Source of the DNA: Desulfuromonadaceae bacterium
Lineage (GTDB): Bacteria > Desulfobacterota > Desulfuromonadia > Geobacterales > Pseudopelobacteraceae
Direction of reading: 5' to 3'
Assembly: GCA_028688955.1 (NCBI GenBank)
Contig: JAQTXD010000029.1
Coordinates: forward strand, 1 to 36,902
Length of the DNA stretch: 36,902 nt
The position numbers and the translations under genes were made by a program. This document shows, piece after piece, positions 25,028 to 32,260 of this stretch. How positions within the stretch are numbered: position 1 is the stretch's first letter; the number at the start of each line of letters is the position of its first letter. The notes below the pieces were generated by a model. It saw only the letters and a program-made list of their open reading frames with translations, was not told the DNA's origin and did no database searches.

Positions 25028-25161
25028 ATCAACGTGTGGATAAACTACATGCTGCACATTGATATCCGCCTTTTCCCGCGAAAATCAATGCCAGTGTCAA
25101 AAACACCAAAGGCCGGATTCCCCCTCGAAAGGAAACCGCACTTTGTACGGTGTCTGAGTTA

Positions 25162-25734
25162 TTATTTACTTCCCATTTTAAAAAGAGCATCAGCAATTAC
25201 TGATTGCATCTGACCAATTCTTTTTTCATCATCCTTAAGGATACTCTCCATTGCCGGTGTTCTAATGAAGAGAGCAGAATTGCTCCCAAACATTCCGGCA
25301 CCTGCCCCTTTGTTCAGATAACCAAACTTGAAGCCCCCCCTTGATGAGTACATCAATTCGGTATACGGTTCCTTTTTCTCGGTTGCATACTTTTCAGACG
25401 TTAATTTAATGAGGGCCACGGCATCAGACAGGCTCTTAACTTCATCAGCATCGAGGTACACCGACGAGGTAACATTCTTGTCGCCGATGATGGTAACTTT
25501 CATTCCCGTTGCGACCACACTCGCTTTGGCAGGGTCAGTAATAACCATCGCTGTGAATTTAACATCAAGACTGCCGCCGATGGTGCCAACCTCATAACTC
25601 TCATATTTTAGAATCGTCTCGTTGTTCAAAACCGTTGTTTCAAGTTTGGTGATTTTACCTTGGTCTGACTCTGACGCCATGGCATTAATTGCCAGCAAGG
25701 ATGTTAGCAGCACAGCAGAAAATATTCGTTTCAA
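25162..25734 (-). CDS. Exported protein of unknown function, TTG start
   Basis: A 190-residue protein beginning at TTG 25734, which has GGAGG 6 nt upstream; the first residues then form a signal peptide (KRIFSAVLLTSLLAINAMA, cleavage near residue 20). The longer frame to 25836 has no ribosome site and would spoil the signal. The mature part is mixed alpha/beta: KITKLETTVLNNETILKYESYEVGTIGG, an LSDAVALIKLTSEKYA helix and a C-terminal helix KDDEKRIGQMQSVIADALFKMGSK. No family is recognised. A CGGCAT-N5-AAGC element resembling those before the PEP-CTERM genes lies 28 nt upstream. Confidence 0.7.
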   Translation of the reverse strand: MKRIFSAVLLTSLLAINAMASESDQGKITKLETTVLNNETILKYESYEVGTIGGSLDVKFTAMVITDPAKASVVATGMKVTIIGDKNVTSSVYLDADEVKSLSDAVALIKLTSEKYATEKKEPYTELMYSSRGGFKFGYLNKGAGAGMFGSNSALFIRTPAMESILKDDEKRIGQMQSVIADALFKMGSK

Positions 25735-25762
25735 TGTACACCTCCGGTAAGATTTGTTAGCG

Positions 25763-25777
25763 GCTTGAAGTATGCCG
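25763..25777 (-). promoter_or_regulatory. Possible sigma-54 promoter of the TTG-start gene
   Basis: Minus-strand CGGCATACTTCAAGC has GG-N10-GC spacing and the same AAGC -12 half as the elements at 7402 and 19977. It ends 28 nt before the start codon, leaving a short leader. Confidence 0.3.
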
Positions 25778-25986
25778 GAACTGTTAGCTCGGGGCAAGCA
25801 TAATGAAGTCGTTGATTTTTGAGAAAATATCACCATCAGGGATGATAATTAATAATGCAACCACGGTGTTGACACATTGAACCTGTTGGAATTAACCCGC
25901 GACCGCACTCTTCAAATATATTGATATTGCAGCACTCAAGCGCCTTGAATATATTGGCCTTGCCAGAGTGCCAGAGGATATATGAA

Positions 25987-26021
25987 CAAAAAAGGAGCTA
26001 CAGCAAACGCCGTAACTCCTT
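25987..26021 (-). terminator. Terminator after tRNA-Pro
   Basis: On the minus strand AAGGAG...CTCCTT with inner TAC/GTA pairs and a short loop, followed by six T. It starts 9 nt after the tRNA 3' end. Confidence 0.75.
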
Positions 26022-26029
26022 AAATTTTC

Positions 26030-26106
26030 TGGTCGGGATGACTAGATTTGAACTAGCGACCCCCTGCTCCCGAAGCAGGTGCGCTACCAGGCTGCGCTAC
26101 ATCCCG
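26030..26106 (-). tRNA. tRNA-Pro (anticodon CGG)
   Basis: Full cloverleaf on the minus strand with encoded CCA. The acceptor CGGGATG pairs with CATCCCG, the D-arm is GCGCAGCCTGGTAGCGC, the anticodon arm CCTGC-TTCGGGA-GCAGG gives anticodon CGG, and the T-arm is GCTAG-TTCAAAT-CTAGT. Length 77 nt including CCA. It reads the codon CCG. The anticodon loop matches bacterial tRNA-Pro(CGG). The neighbouring mobile-element remains lie on its 5' side. Confidence 0.96.
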
Positions 26107-26242
26107 AGGAGTGCTTTTTCTAACGCCAACGGTACAATTTGTCAAGGGGAAAGACTGGAAAAATATGGCGTCCTCAAAGCCTTATCCCTCCGTACAGATG
26201 TTTCCTCCTTATCCCCAGAAGAAATCGACTTAGCATTTCAGC

Positions 26243-26306
26243 TGTGAATCGTCGTGCAATATTGACCCACCTTTAGCCTTAATCGGCGTCCAAAATTGAC
26301 CCACCT
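26243..26306 (+). repeat. Terminal repeats of an IS21-family element (left end)
   Basis: Two 24-nt copies differing at three positions, 26249-26272 and 26283-26306, share the core ATTGACCCACCT. Tandem terminal repeats of this kind sit before istA in IS21 elements. The matching right end is not seen in the window. Confidence 0.65.
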
Positions 26307-26367
26307 CAGCACCCTCCTCCATACTCTCATGATTCGATGAGAGAGGAGATTTAAGGAGATGCTGAAC

Positions 26368-26772
26368 GTGGAAACTATTCGTAAAGTACGTCAGGCACAT
26401 TTTAGAGACGGGAAGGCGATTCGTGAGATATGTCGCGAATTCAACATTGCCAGGAACACCTTCAGAAACATTATAAGGAGCGTCATCACCGATCAGGTAT
26501 ACGAACGCAGCGACCAACCGCGTCCCAAGCTCGGCAGCTTTATTGAGCGACAATCAGAATTATTGACAGAAGACACTGGCAAACCGCTACGCCACCGCAA
26601 GAGTGCCCAGATCCTCTTTGAGCAGCTACAGCGGGAAGATTATGAAGGTGGCTACGATACCGTTCGCCACTATGTTGGCACCTGGAAGAGAGAAGACGGC
26701 ACCGCTTTAGTCAGGGCCTTTACCCAAGTGGAGCTATCACAGCCTCCCTGTTTTTTTGTCAAAAGGAGATAG
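26368..26772 (+). pseudogene. Truncated IS21-family transposase (IstA N-terminal fragment)
   Basis: About 134 codons. The HTH region ETIRKVRQAHFRDGKAIREICREFNIARNTFRNIIR and the RPKLGSFIERQSELLTEDTGKPLRHRKSAQILFEQLQREDYEGGYDTVRHYV part match IstA. After VRAFTQVEL the family sequence breaks off and ends SQPPCFFVKRR, so the DDE catalytic core is absent. GTG 26368 has AAGGAG 9 nt upstream; the ATG at 26359 touches that site and is less likely. No istB is seen. It cannot be an active transposase. Confidence 0.8.
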
Positions 26773-26871
26773 GGACCGGAGGGGTCGGCGTTTGGGCAGG
26801 GCAGGAGTGTGCGACAGCTTTCTGAGAGTTGCAATGTGTTAACCAGAGATAGGCAGGTAAGTGTGGAATAG

Positions 26872-26901
26872 AAAAAAGGGACGCTGCAGCAGCAACGCCC
26901 C
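26872..26901 (-). terminator. Terminator after the fourth PEP-CTERM gene
   Basis: Minus-strand GGGGCGTTGC pairs with GCAGCGTCCC (two wobble pairs) around TGCT, followed by six T; 16 nt after the stop. Confidence 0.8.
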
Positions 26902-26916
26902 ATTGACGTATCTAAC

Positions 26917-27537
26917 TTAGGCTCCTTTGCTCATTCGACGTTTGCCATATATAACCAAGCCCGCCATTCCTATTCCGAGCAACATCATGGTGCCGGGCTC
27001 GGGTACCGGGGTTTGGTCATTGGTTTGTAGGGTAAATCTGCTAAACAGCAAATCGTTAGAAAACGATGAAGAAGCAGTTCCTCCTCGGTAAAAACCATTA
27101 ATCCCGTCTTGCACAGTGGCTGCTTGCTCCATTATTCCATTAATCAAAGATTGCTCCAAGAGGTATTTACCGTCATCCATATAGAATATAGGGTTGTCTT
27201 TTGATAGTTCAATTATAGAATACTTACTCGTTCCAGTCAGCGTTAATGTAGTTGCGATCCCACCGTATTTCACTATCGAGTCTCTATCCCATTCGAATTT
27301 ACTAAAACTATCACTCATTACCACTGCATCTAGGTTGGATGCGCTGAACATAGTAGTTGAGTTAAGCAGCATTGATGAATATATGTCTATCTTAAGAGGG
27401 CCTAAATATTTATAACCATAGGTGTAGCTTGGTGAAATATATCTGTAATCATAAGTTGTTGCTTGGGACTCTGCGATTTGAAGCAAATAAATGAGTAAAA
27501 ACGTAAAGATTACTGCACTAAACTTAAAAAATTTCAT
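26917..27537 (-). CDS. PEP-CTERM sorting-domain exported protein
   Basis: A 206-residue exported protein starting at ATG 27537, with GGAGG 6 nt upstream; the longer frame to 27618 lacks a ribosome site and breaks the signal peptide. Signal MKFFKFSAVIFTFLLIYLLQIAESQA, then a Tyr/Ser-rich domain (YDYRYISPSYTYGYKYLGPLKIDIYSSML) of unknown function. The tail is VPEPGTMMLLGIGMAGLVIYGKRRMSKGA. The gene is clearly AT-richer than the housekeeping part of the window and lies between the IS21 fragment and decayed DNA, so it may have been acquired separately. Convergent with the IS21 fragment. Confidence 0.87.
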   Translation of the reverse strand: MKFFKFSAVIFTFLLIYLLQIAESQATTYDYRYISPSYTYGYKYLGPLKIDIYSSMLLNSTTMFSASNLDAVVMSDSFSKFEWDRDSIVKYGGIATTLTLTGTSKYSIIELSKDNPIFYMDDGKYLLEQSLINGIMEQAATVQDGINGFYRGGTASSSFSNDLLFSRFTLQTNDQTPVPEPGTMMLLGIGMAGLVIYGKRRMSKGA

Positions 27538-27602
27538 AACTTCCTCCATTTTTTTAATTCCTCCGTTGCATGCAACGAAGGATTGCTCTCGGTATATTAA
27601 TA

Positions 27603-27617
27603 GCAACAAATATACCA
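27603..27617 (-). promoter_or_regulatory. Candidate sigma-54 promoter of the fourth PEP-CTERM gene
   Basis: Minus-strand TGGTATATTTGTTGC has GG-N10-GC spacing and a perfect TTGC -12 half; 65 nt before ATG 27537. Confidence 0.4.
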
Positions 27618-28086
27618 AAGCATGCTACGTTTTAACATACTAATAATTAACGATATTTTGTTGTTTGTAATCCAAATGTAAGATTTTTTTACACCAAAGA
27701 AACATCCAAATTCAGTAAGTCACTATATTTATACATATTTTATTATTATTAGAAATCCGGAAAAAAAACGAATGTCGGATTATTTTACAAGCTGACAATG
27801 ATTTCGTTATAAATAAGGAGAAGTTCCTGTTCTGCTGACCGGCCCAAAAACTTTTTGTCAGGCTTATGGCGTTGAAATAAAGCCTGTTTTTACCAATGTC
27901 CTGTTTTATCGGTATCAGTACCATAGCGAGTGTAGTTAGCCCACTCACCGGAAAGTTTCAAAAATCAGGTGTCGTTGCATAGACTTTTCATCAATCAACT
28001 CAGCATCAAAACAAACAAAGACATTAAAAGCCATGTGCGATTAGTAAGGCCCAAAAAAATACTTACATAATGCACATCCTCACTAA
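27618..28086. other. AT-rich stretch without an intact gene
   Basis: About 470 nt of low-GC sequence. It holds a hairpin with a T tail (27859-27891) and a 78-codon minus-strand frame (27712-27948) with no ribosome site or known family. I see nothing else. Confidence 0.5.
27859..27891 (+). terminator. Possible orphan terminator
   Basis: CAGGCTT and AAGCCTG flank a 14-nt loop, followed by five T. There is no intact gene upstream on this strand, so it probably marks a lost gene. Confidence 0.4.
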
Positions 28087-28119
28087 CCCCGTGGCCATCC
28101 GCTGCGGGGTTTTCTTTTT
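28087..28119 (+). terminator. Terminator, copy 1 of a repeated sequence
   Basis: CCCCGTGGC / GCTGCGGGG stem with a 5-nt loop and the tail TTTTCTTTTT. Nearly identical to the one at 30047. No intact gene precedes it. Confidence 0.6.
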
Positions 28120-28191
28120 GCAAAAACTTGAATTCAACCACCATGAACCATACCGCTATAGTCAAAAACTATCCCATCTCTCTCTGCCCCC

Positions 28192-28365
28192 TCAGAGGTC
28201 ATTTTCACTGTCACCATGCAGGACGTTCATCAGCGGCATAGCACTCAACCTGTCAACTACAGACACCGTGACCTGAGATAGTTCGGAGAGTGTTTTGGCG
28301 TCAGTTTCTTTTGCATATACGCTTTTTAACTTAGGAACAAATTCATTAGACGCGATAAACTATGG
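28192..28365 (-). pseudogene. Possible remnant of an unknown gene
   Basis: A minus-strand frame without stops encodes FIASNEFVPKLKSVYAKETD and continues AKTLSELSQVTVSVV to the stop at 28192. It begins after an internal stop codon, has no start of its own, and looks like the end of a decayed protein. The family is not recognised. Confidence 0.3.
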
Positions 28366-28436
28366 GGTTGTGGACTTGGATAGATTCTTGCTCATGACAT
28401 AACCGTGTAATTACGAGGGAATTCCCCGCTGGAGGG

Positions 28437-28831
28437 TTACTCAACCACTCCGTTGCTTCCCGCAAGGTCGAGGTTGTTTGTATCAAGAGTTGTCGATGCA
28501 GGGGCCGTTCTTGCAGCTGCTTTATAGGTTGCCAAGAGTGTGTCCCTGTAATAGTCAGCACCGATGGAGAGAAGCGGCTTCGAGCTCTGATCAATGTCAC
28601 CTTCACTGTGGGCAAATGCCCCAAACGGATTGACAGTTACTCTTGCCGCAACGGCACTGTTGTTGCCCGCGCGGTAGGTACTCTGCCTGACACCGCATAG
28701 ATTCCGACATCGTAAGTAAACAGTGAGTCGGCAATTTTACCATTCAGTTTCACTCCGGTGTCATACGGAAGCATCTTGCTAACTTGCTTCACGTTCTTAC
28801 GAGACAAAACTGGATTGATATCACCTGACAA
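28437..28831 (-). pseudogene. Frameshifted remnant of a phosphate-selective-porin-like (OprP/OprO type) protein
   Basis: Two minus-strand frames join into one porin-like sequence. The first gives MLPYDTGVKLNGKIADSLF, then TYDVGIYAVSG. Near 28680 the frame shifts and continues YRAGNNSAVAARVTVNPFG, then AFAHSEGDIDQSSKPLLSIG, ADYYRDTLLATYKAA, to a stop at 28437. Alternating beta strands with GADYYRDTL-type segments resemble the polyphosphate/phosphate-selective porins common in Geobacter. The N-terminal signal part and the C-terminal strands are missing, so it is non-functional. Confidence 0.6.
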
Positions 28832-28937
28832 GACGCTATTCTAAACATTATGGATTATGCTATAGTTCTGAAGCTGTGTTTATAGATACAGCTTATTGGT
28901 TATACACATACTTAAAATAATCCCTGACGGTGCTAGA

Positions 28938-30017
28938 ATGGAAGACGGCTTAACCGCATTAAGTAAATTATTTCTAAACAGCCCTGCATGCACCTATTGC
29001 AGACAGTATTTTCTCCATCTTCACACGAACAGTATCTTGTTATTGCTCATTCTACTTTTTGTAATGACAACTGTATATTTCCTTAGTCATAACCTGCGGA
29101 TCTCAGCCAAGATGTCGTGGACGGTCGCTGCACATTGTTACAGTAACCGCGTTTATTACGAAAAAGTACGCTGGGCAATTGCGGCAATGATCAATCCCTC
29201 TGCCACAATAATGTGGTTCAAACAAATGGATAACAGTTGTTATTTACCTTTTCTTAAAATCAATCCTCGTCTAGCGTTAAAACCCACCCGAGTTTATATG
29301 TCTACCCGTTGGAAGATCAGTAAAAAAATAAAAGTACTACAAGATACTTACAATTTTATTGATCAACATGACGACTTTCTAAAAAACACCTTACTCAAAA
29401 AAGATGGAGGCGCGCTGGCACAAACCTCTTTGGGTAAGGATGCTGACGTTACAATTACACTCAGCTATGATTCTCGATTCAGAAAAGAAGGTGAGTTTGT
29501 ATTGTCTTTGTGGATTAGCTCCTTAACAAGGGCTGTCGCATTCCTTTCATTCTCACTGGAAAGTCATCCAGATGGGTCATGTTCCTGCTACATTGGGTGT
29601 CTGCAAGGCGGAAAAGAGGGAAATCAAAAAGACGATGTTGTTACTGCCTCAAAAGCCACACACGGCCTAAGACCCAAAGCTGTAATGGTTTTTGCAGTTC
29701 AAGAAATGGCACGCGCTTTTGGTGCGAAAGAGTTACTGGGAGTTGGTAATGACATTCAAGCCCATCGACGCAAGCATATTATCCATATCCCTTTTCTGCA
29801 TGACTACTCTTTTGACTATAACGCTACATGGACTGATGTTGGAGGAGTTCCTGATAAGGACGGGTGGTACCGCTTACCCTTAGAAACTCATCGTCACGCT
29901 CGTGAGTCGATCAAGGCTAATAAACGCTCCATGTATCTTAAGCGGTATGCAATGATGGATGACATCGCTCAGCAAATTAAGATATCCGTTATTAAGCCAG
30001 CAATTAATTTACACTAG
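28938..30017 (+). CDS. VirK/YbjX (DUF535) family protein
   Basis: A 359-residue protein when started at ATG 28938; a TTG at 28896 would add 14 residues, and neither has a clear ribosome site. A hydrophobic stretch near the N-terminus (SILLLLILLFVMTTVYFL) may be a membrane segment. The rest fits DUF535: YNFIDQHDDFL, VLSLWISSLTRAVAFLSFSL, CYIGCLQGG, KATHGLRPKAVMVFAVQEMARAFGAKELLGVGN and the ending DGWYRLPLETHRHARESIKANKRSMYLKRYAMMDDI. VirK-type proteins are associated with envelope stress and virulence in enterics, but the molecular role is not known. It sits among decayed DNA yet is intact, and is followed 29 nt later by a terminator. Confidence 0.8.
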   Translation: MEDGLTALSKLFLNSPACTYCRQYFLHLHTNSILLLLILLFVMTTVYFLSHNLRISAKMSWTVAAHCYSNRVYYEKVRWAIAAMINPSATIMWFKQMDNSCYLPFLKINPRLALKPTRVYMSTRWKISKKIKVLQDTYNFIDQHDDFLKNTLLKKDGGALAQTSLGKDADVTITLSYDSRFRKEGEFVLSLWISSLTRAVAFLSFSLESHPDGSCSCYIGCLQGGKEGNQKDDVVTASKATHGLRPKAVMVFAVQEMARAFGAKELLGVGNDIQAHRRKHIIHIPFLHDYSFDYNATWTDVGGVPDKDGWYRLPLETHRHARESIKANKRSMYLKRYAMMDDIAQQIKISVIKPAINLH

Positions 30018-30046
30018 TTTGGTGTGTAAATTAACCACCTCCTAAG

Positions 30047-30079
30047 CCCCGTGGCAAACCGCTGCGGGGTTTCTTTTTA
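30047..30079 (+). terminator. Terminator of the VirK-like gene, copy 2 of a repeated sequence
   Basis: CCCCGTGGC / GCTGCGGGG stem, 5-nt loop, tail TTTCTTTTT. It differs from the hairpin at 28087 only in the loop and flanks. Confidence 0.75.
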
Positions 30080-30113
30080 CCCAAAATTCAGCACGAAAGA
30101 AGGTGAACCAATG
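30070..30113 (+). repeat. Trailer repeat (copy a)
   Basis: Begins in the T tail of the terminator and continues CCCAAAATTCAGCACGAAAG then GGTGAACCAATG. The same sequence with few changes lies at 34288-34330 behind the histidine kinase gene. Confidence 0.7.
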
Positions 30114-30170
30114 TGAATCAACTTATCTTCGCAGATAACGTAAAATATTTTTCGCTTTTTTAAAAAGAGT

Positions 30171-30244
30171 CACGGCAGTGTTTCAAATTGGTTAGAATTG
30201 TGTCGCCAAACGCAAATCCCACCATAAAGGAGAACACTGCCGTG
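30171..30244 (+). repeat. Inverted repeat around the IS256 transposase start
   Basis: CACGGCAGTGTT (30171-30182) is the perfect reverse complement of AACACTGCCGTG (30233-30244). The second arm contains the likely GTG start codon, so an RNA starting outside the element could fold and hide it. Confidence 0.65.
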
Positions 30245-31060
30245 GCCGAACATTCTACTAAAAAGACGCAAATAATCCAACTGAATGAGAGTGCCATTCG
30301 CGACCATCTCGGTGAAATGGTCAGAAATACAGTTGAGGAGACTCTCAATAACATGCTTGATGCCGAAGCGGATCGACTTTGCAACGCTGAAAAATATCAG
30401 CGCAACGATGCCAGAACCGATACCCGGGCAGGCCATTATCAGCGCACGCTTCACACCAAGGCAGGAGAGGTAACCCTCAATGTTCCGAAACTGCGGCAAC
30501 AGACCTTTGAGACAGCGATTATCGAGCGTTACCGCCGCCGGGAAGCCTCAGTTGAGGAGTCGCTGATCGAGATGTATCTGGCCGGTGTTTCTGTCAGACG
30601 CATCGAGGATATAACCGAAACCCTGTGGGGCACTAAGGTTAGTCCTGGCACCATCAGTAACCTCAATAAAAAGGTCTACGCCAAGATTGAAGAATGGCGG
30701 AATCGCCAGATTACCGGCGAACATCCGTACGTATACCTGGACGGCATAGTCCTGAAGCGCTCCTGGGGCGGCGAAGTCTGCAATGTCTCCGTATTGGTCG
30801 CCATCGGTGTCGATGACCAGGGCTTCCGCAAGATTCTCGGTGTTTGTGAAGGAGCAAAGGAAGACAAGGCCGGTTGGTCTAACTTCCTGCACCACCTTAA
30901 ACAACGGGGTCTGACCGGTGTCCGTCTTTTCATCACCGATGCCTGTATGGGCTTGACAGAATCTCTGGCAGAGTTCTATCCGGAAAGCAAATGGCAACGC
31001 TGTACGGTCCATTTCTACCGCAACATCTTTAGTGTCGTGCCAGCCAGGCGGATGTCGGAA
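30242..31060 (+). pseudogene. IS256-family (Mutator) transposase, C-terminally truncated
   Basis: About 270 codons of a Mutator-type transposase, from GTG 30242 with GGAG 9 nt upstream. Family segments: YQRNDARTDTRAGHYQRTLHTKAGEVTLNVPKLR, ETAIIERYRRREASVEESLIEMYLAGVSVRRIEDITE, then VYLDGIVLKRSW (first catalytic Asp), LFITDACMGL (second Asp) and CTVHFYRNIFSVVP. After about 31040 the family sequence stops; the third catalytic residue (Glu) and the C-terminus are missing. The same frame runs on to 31153 with unrelated residues. It is therefore inactive, cut by a deletion that joined it to another gene fragment. Confidence 0.85.
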
Positions 31061-31377
31061 GTAATGAACGGTTGCTTTCGGTGCAGGAAGTGGATCCGAA
31101 ACATTTGGAGTTTGTCAAGTATGAGGCTGAAACCAAGACAGATGCGGAAGTGATAACTGCCATAACCTCCTGCATCAAGGACGGTATTATTACCAAGATG
31201 GAGTTGGCAACACATGCTGCCGAACGTGCGAAATGCAGCAGAAAGCATGCATTGCGTATTGTTGAGAAATATTCCGGAAACGATCCGGCCATTCATCTCT
31301 GGTTATATGTAGTTCGCGGTCGTGGTGCAAAAGTATTTCAGCTACTACAGGAACAAAAATCAATGACTGCCCAGTAG
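31040..31377 (+). pseudogene. 5'-truncated fragment of an unrecognised gene fused behind the IS256 remnant
   Basis: A frame different from the transposase encodes about 110 residues, QADVGSNERLLSVQEVDPKH onward, ending RKHALRIVEKYSGNDPAIHL, WLYVVRGRGAKVFQLL and a stop at 31377. It has a helix-turn-helix-like C-terminal flavour (ELATHAAERAKCSRKHALRIV) and looks like the end of a larger protein, perhaps a phage or plasmid DNA-binding protein. There is no start or ribosome site of its own (a TTG exists at 31072). Confidence 0.5.
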
Positions 31378-31386
31378 ACGGCACCC

Positions 31387-31459
31387 CGGAAGGGGTCAGG
31401 TTTCCAGTTTTCAGGTTCTCCAGACCTGCGCAACTGACGAGCTGAACTGGCCCCTTCCG
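31387..31459. repeat. Inverted repeat between two gene remnants
   Basis: CGGAAGGGG (31387-31395) is the reverse complement of CCCCTTCCG (31451-31459); an outer CAGGTTTTC-type similarity lies around it. It may be a mobile element end or hairpin scar. Confidence 0.4.
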
Positions 31460-31480
31460 ACTCGCTATGTGTTTTTCTGA

Positions 31481-31705
31481 AAACCTGAAAAATCTGAAAT
31501 TCTGGAATATGCTATAGAAGCCAACATCTCAACGCTCAAGCGTGCCTTTGGTCTTGATCGATGCACATGGAAAGGTTGGGAAGGATTCAGGCGTTACGTC
31601 TGGAATTTGATCATTGCCTGCAATATGCAGATCATCGCTCGGATAAACTGGAAGCAGCATAAACAGCTATCTATACGCTATGAAATAAACTCTAGGCGGG
31701 AGTAG
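31481..31705 (+). pseudogene. C-terminal remnant of a DDE transposase
   Basis: A stop-to-stop frame encodes EYAIEANISTLKRAFGLDRC, TWKGWEGFRRYVWNLIIACN, MQIIARIN and ends at 31705. The pattern (E-x-x-I-S-x-L-K-R-x-F-G-L-x-R-x-x-W-K-G-W-x-G-F) is the end of a transposase of the IS1182/ISNCY kind, including the likely catalytic Glu. The N-terminal part is gone. The exact family is uncertain. Confidence 0.6.
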
Positions 31706-32260
31706 TGCGTTACAAAATTGAGAATGAGCAGAAGAAACTGGTTACAAGGTAGTCAAACCACCTCAAAAAAAATGGCTACCAACAATGACCGGGAATCCAG
31801 TGCGTCTCAAACTGGGGTTTCCGGATGAACACTACGTAGATAATCTGTCGGCATGTTTCGTTTATACTCTTCAATTAGATGGTCAGGCTGTCTTTAAGGA
31901 CAGAGTTGGAAAAACCAGTCGGTCTGTAGCGCTGTCCGCAGTGCTGCGCAACTGATTAAATCACATTGGGAGGTGACAGACTATACGCCGGGGCCCAGGG
32001 AACTTTCCTATCAGGACGTCTGAAGCAAGATGGGGTCTGGCTTCTAAATGTGGTATCTGTCACATTAAATTTAAACTGATCGTCTTTTGAACTGGTGAAT
32101 AAATTAATCTTTGGTATTGTTTAAAGCGGTTACATTTCAGAAAGTCTTTTCTAATGTACTTCGGATCACTATTGGTACAATTATCGGTCCTATATATCAG
32201 TGACATTTCTTCAGTACCTGCCAATTCTATTCACCCAAAGAAAACGGAAGTGACGTTAAA
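31706..32260. other. Intergenic decayed stretch
   Basis: About 550 nt without an intact gene. A short frame near 31850-31950 reads CFVYTLQLDGQAVFKDRVGK and is followed in another frame by IKSHWEVTDYTPGPRELSYQ, as if one gene had been frameshifted. The family is not recognised. Confidence 0.4.

Noticed and set aside
26030..26106. tRNA-Pro as attachment site of a genomic island
   Set aside because: The mobile remnants lie on the 5' side of the tRNA; no duplicate of its 3' end and no integrase gene were seen.
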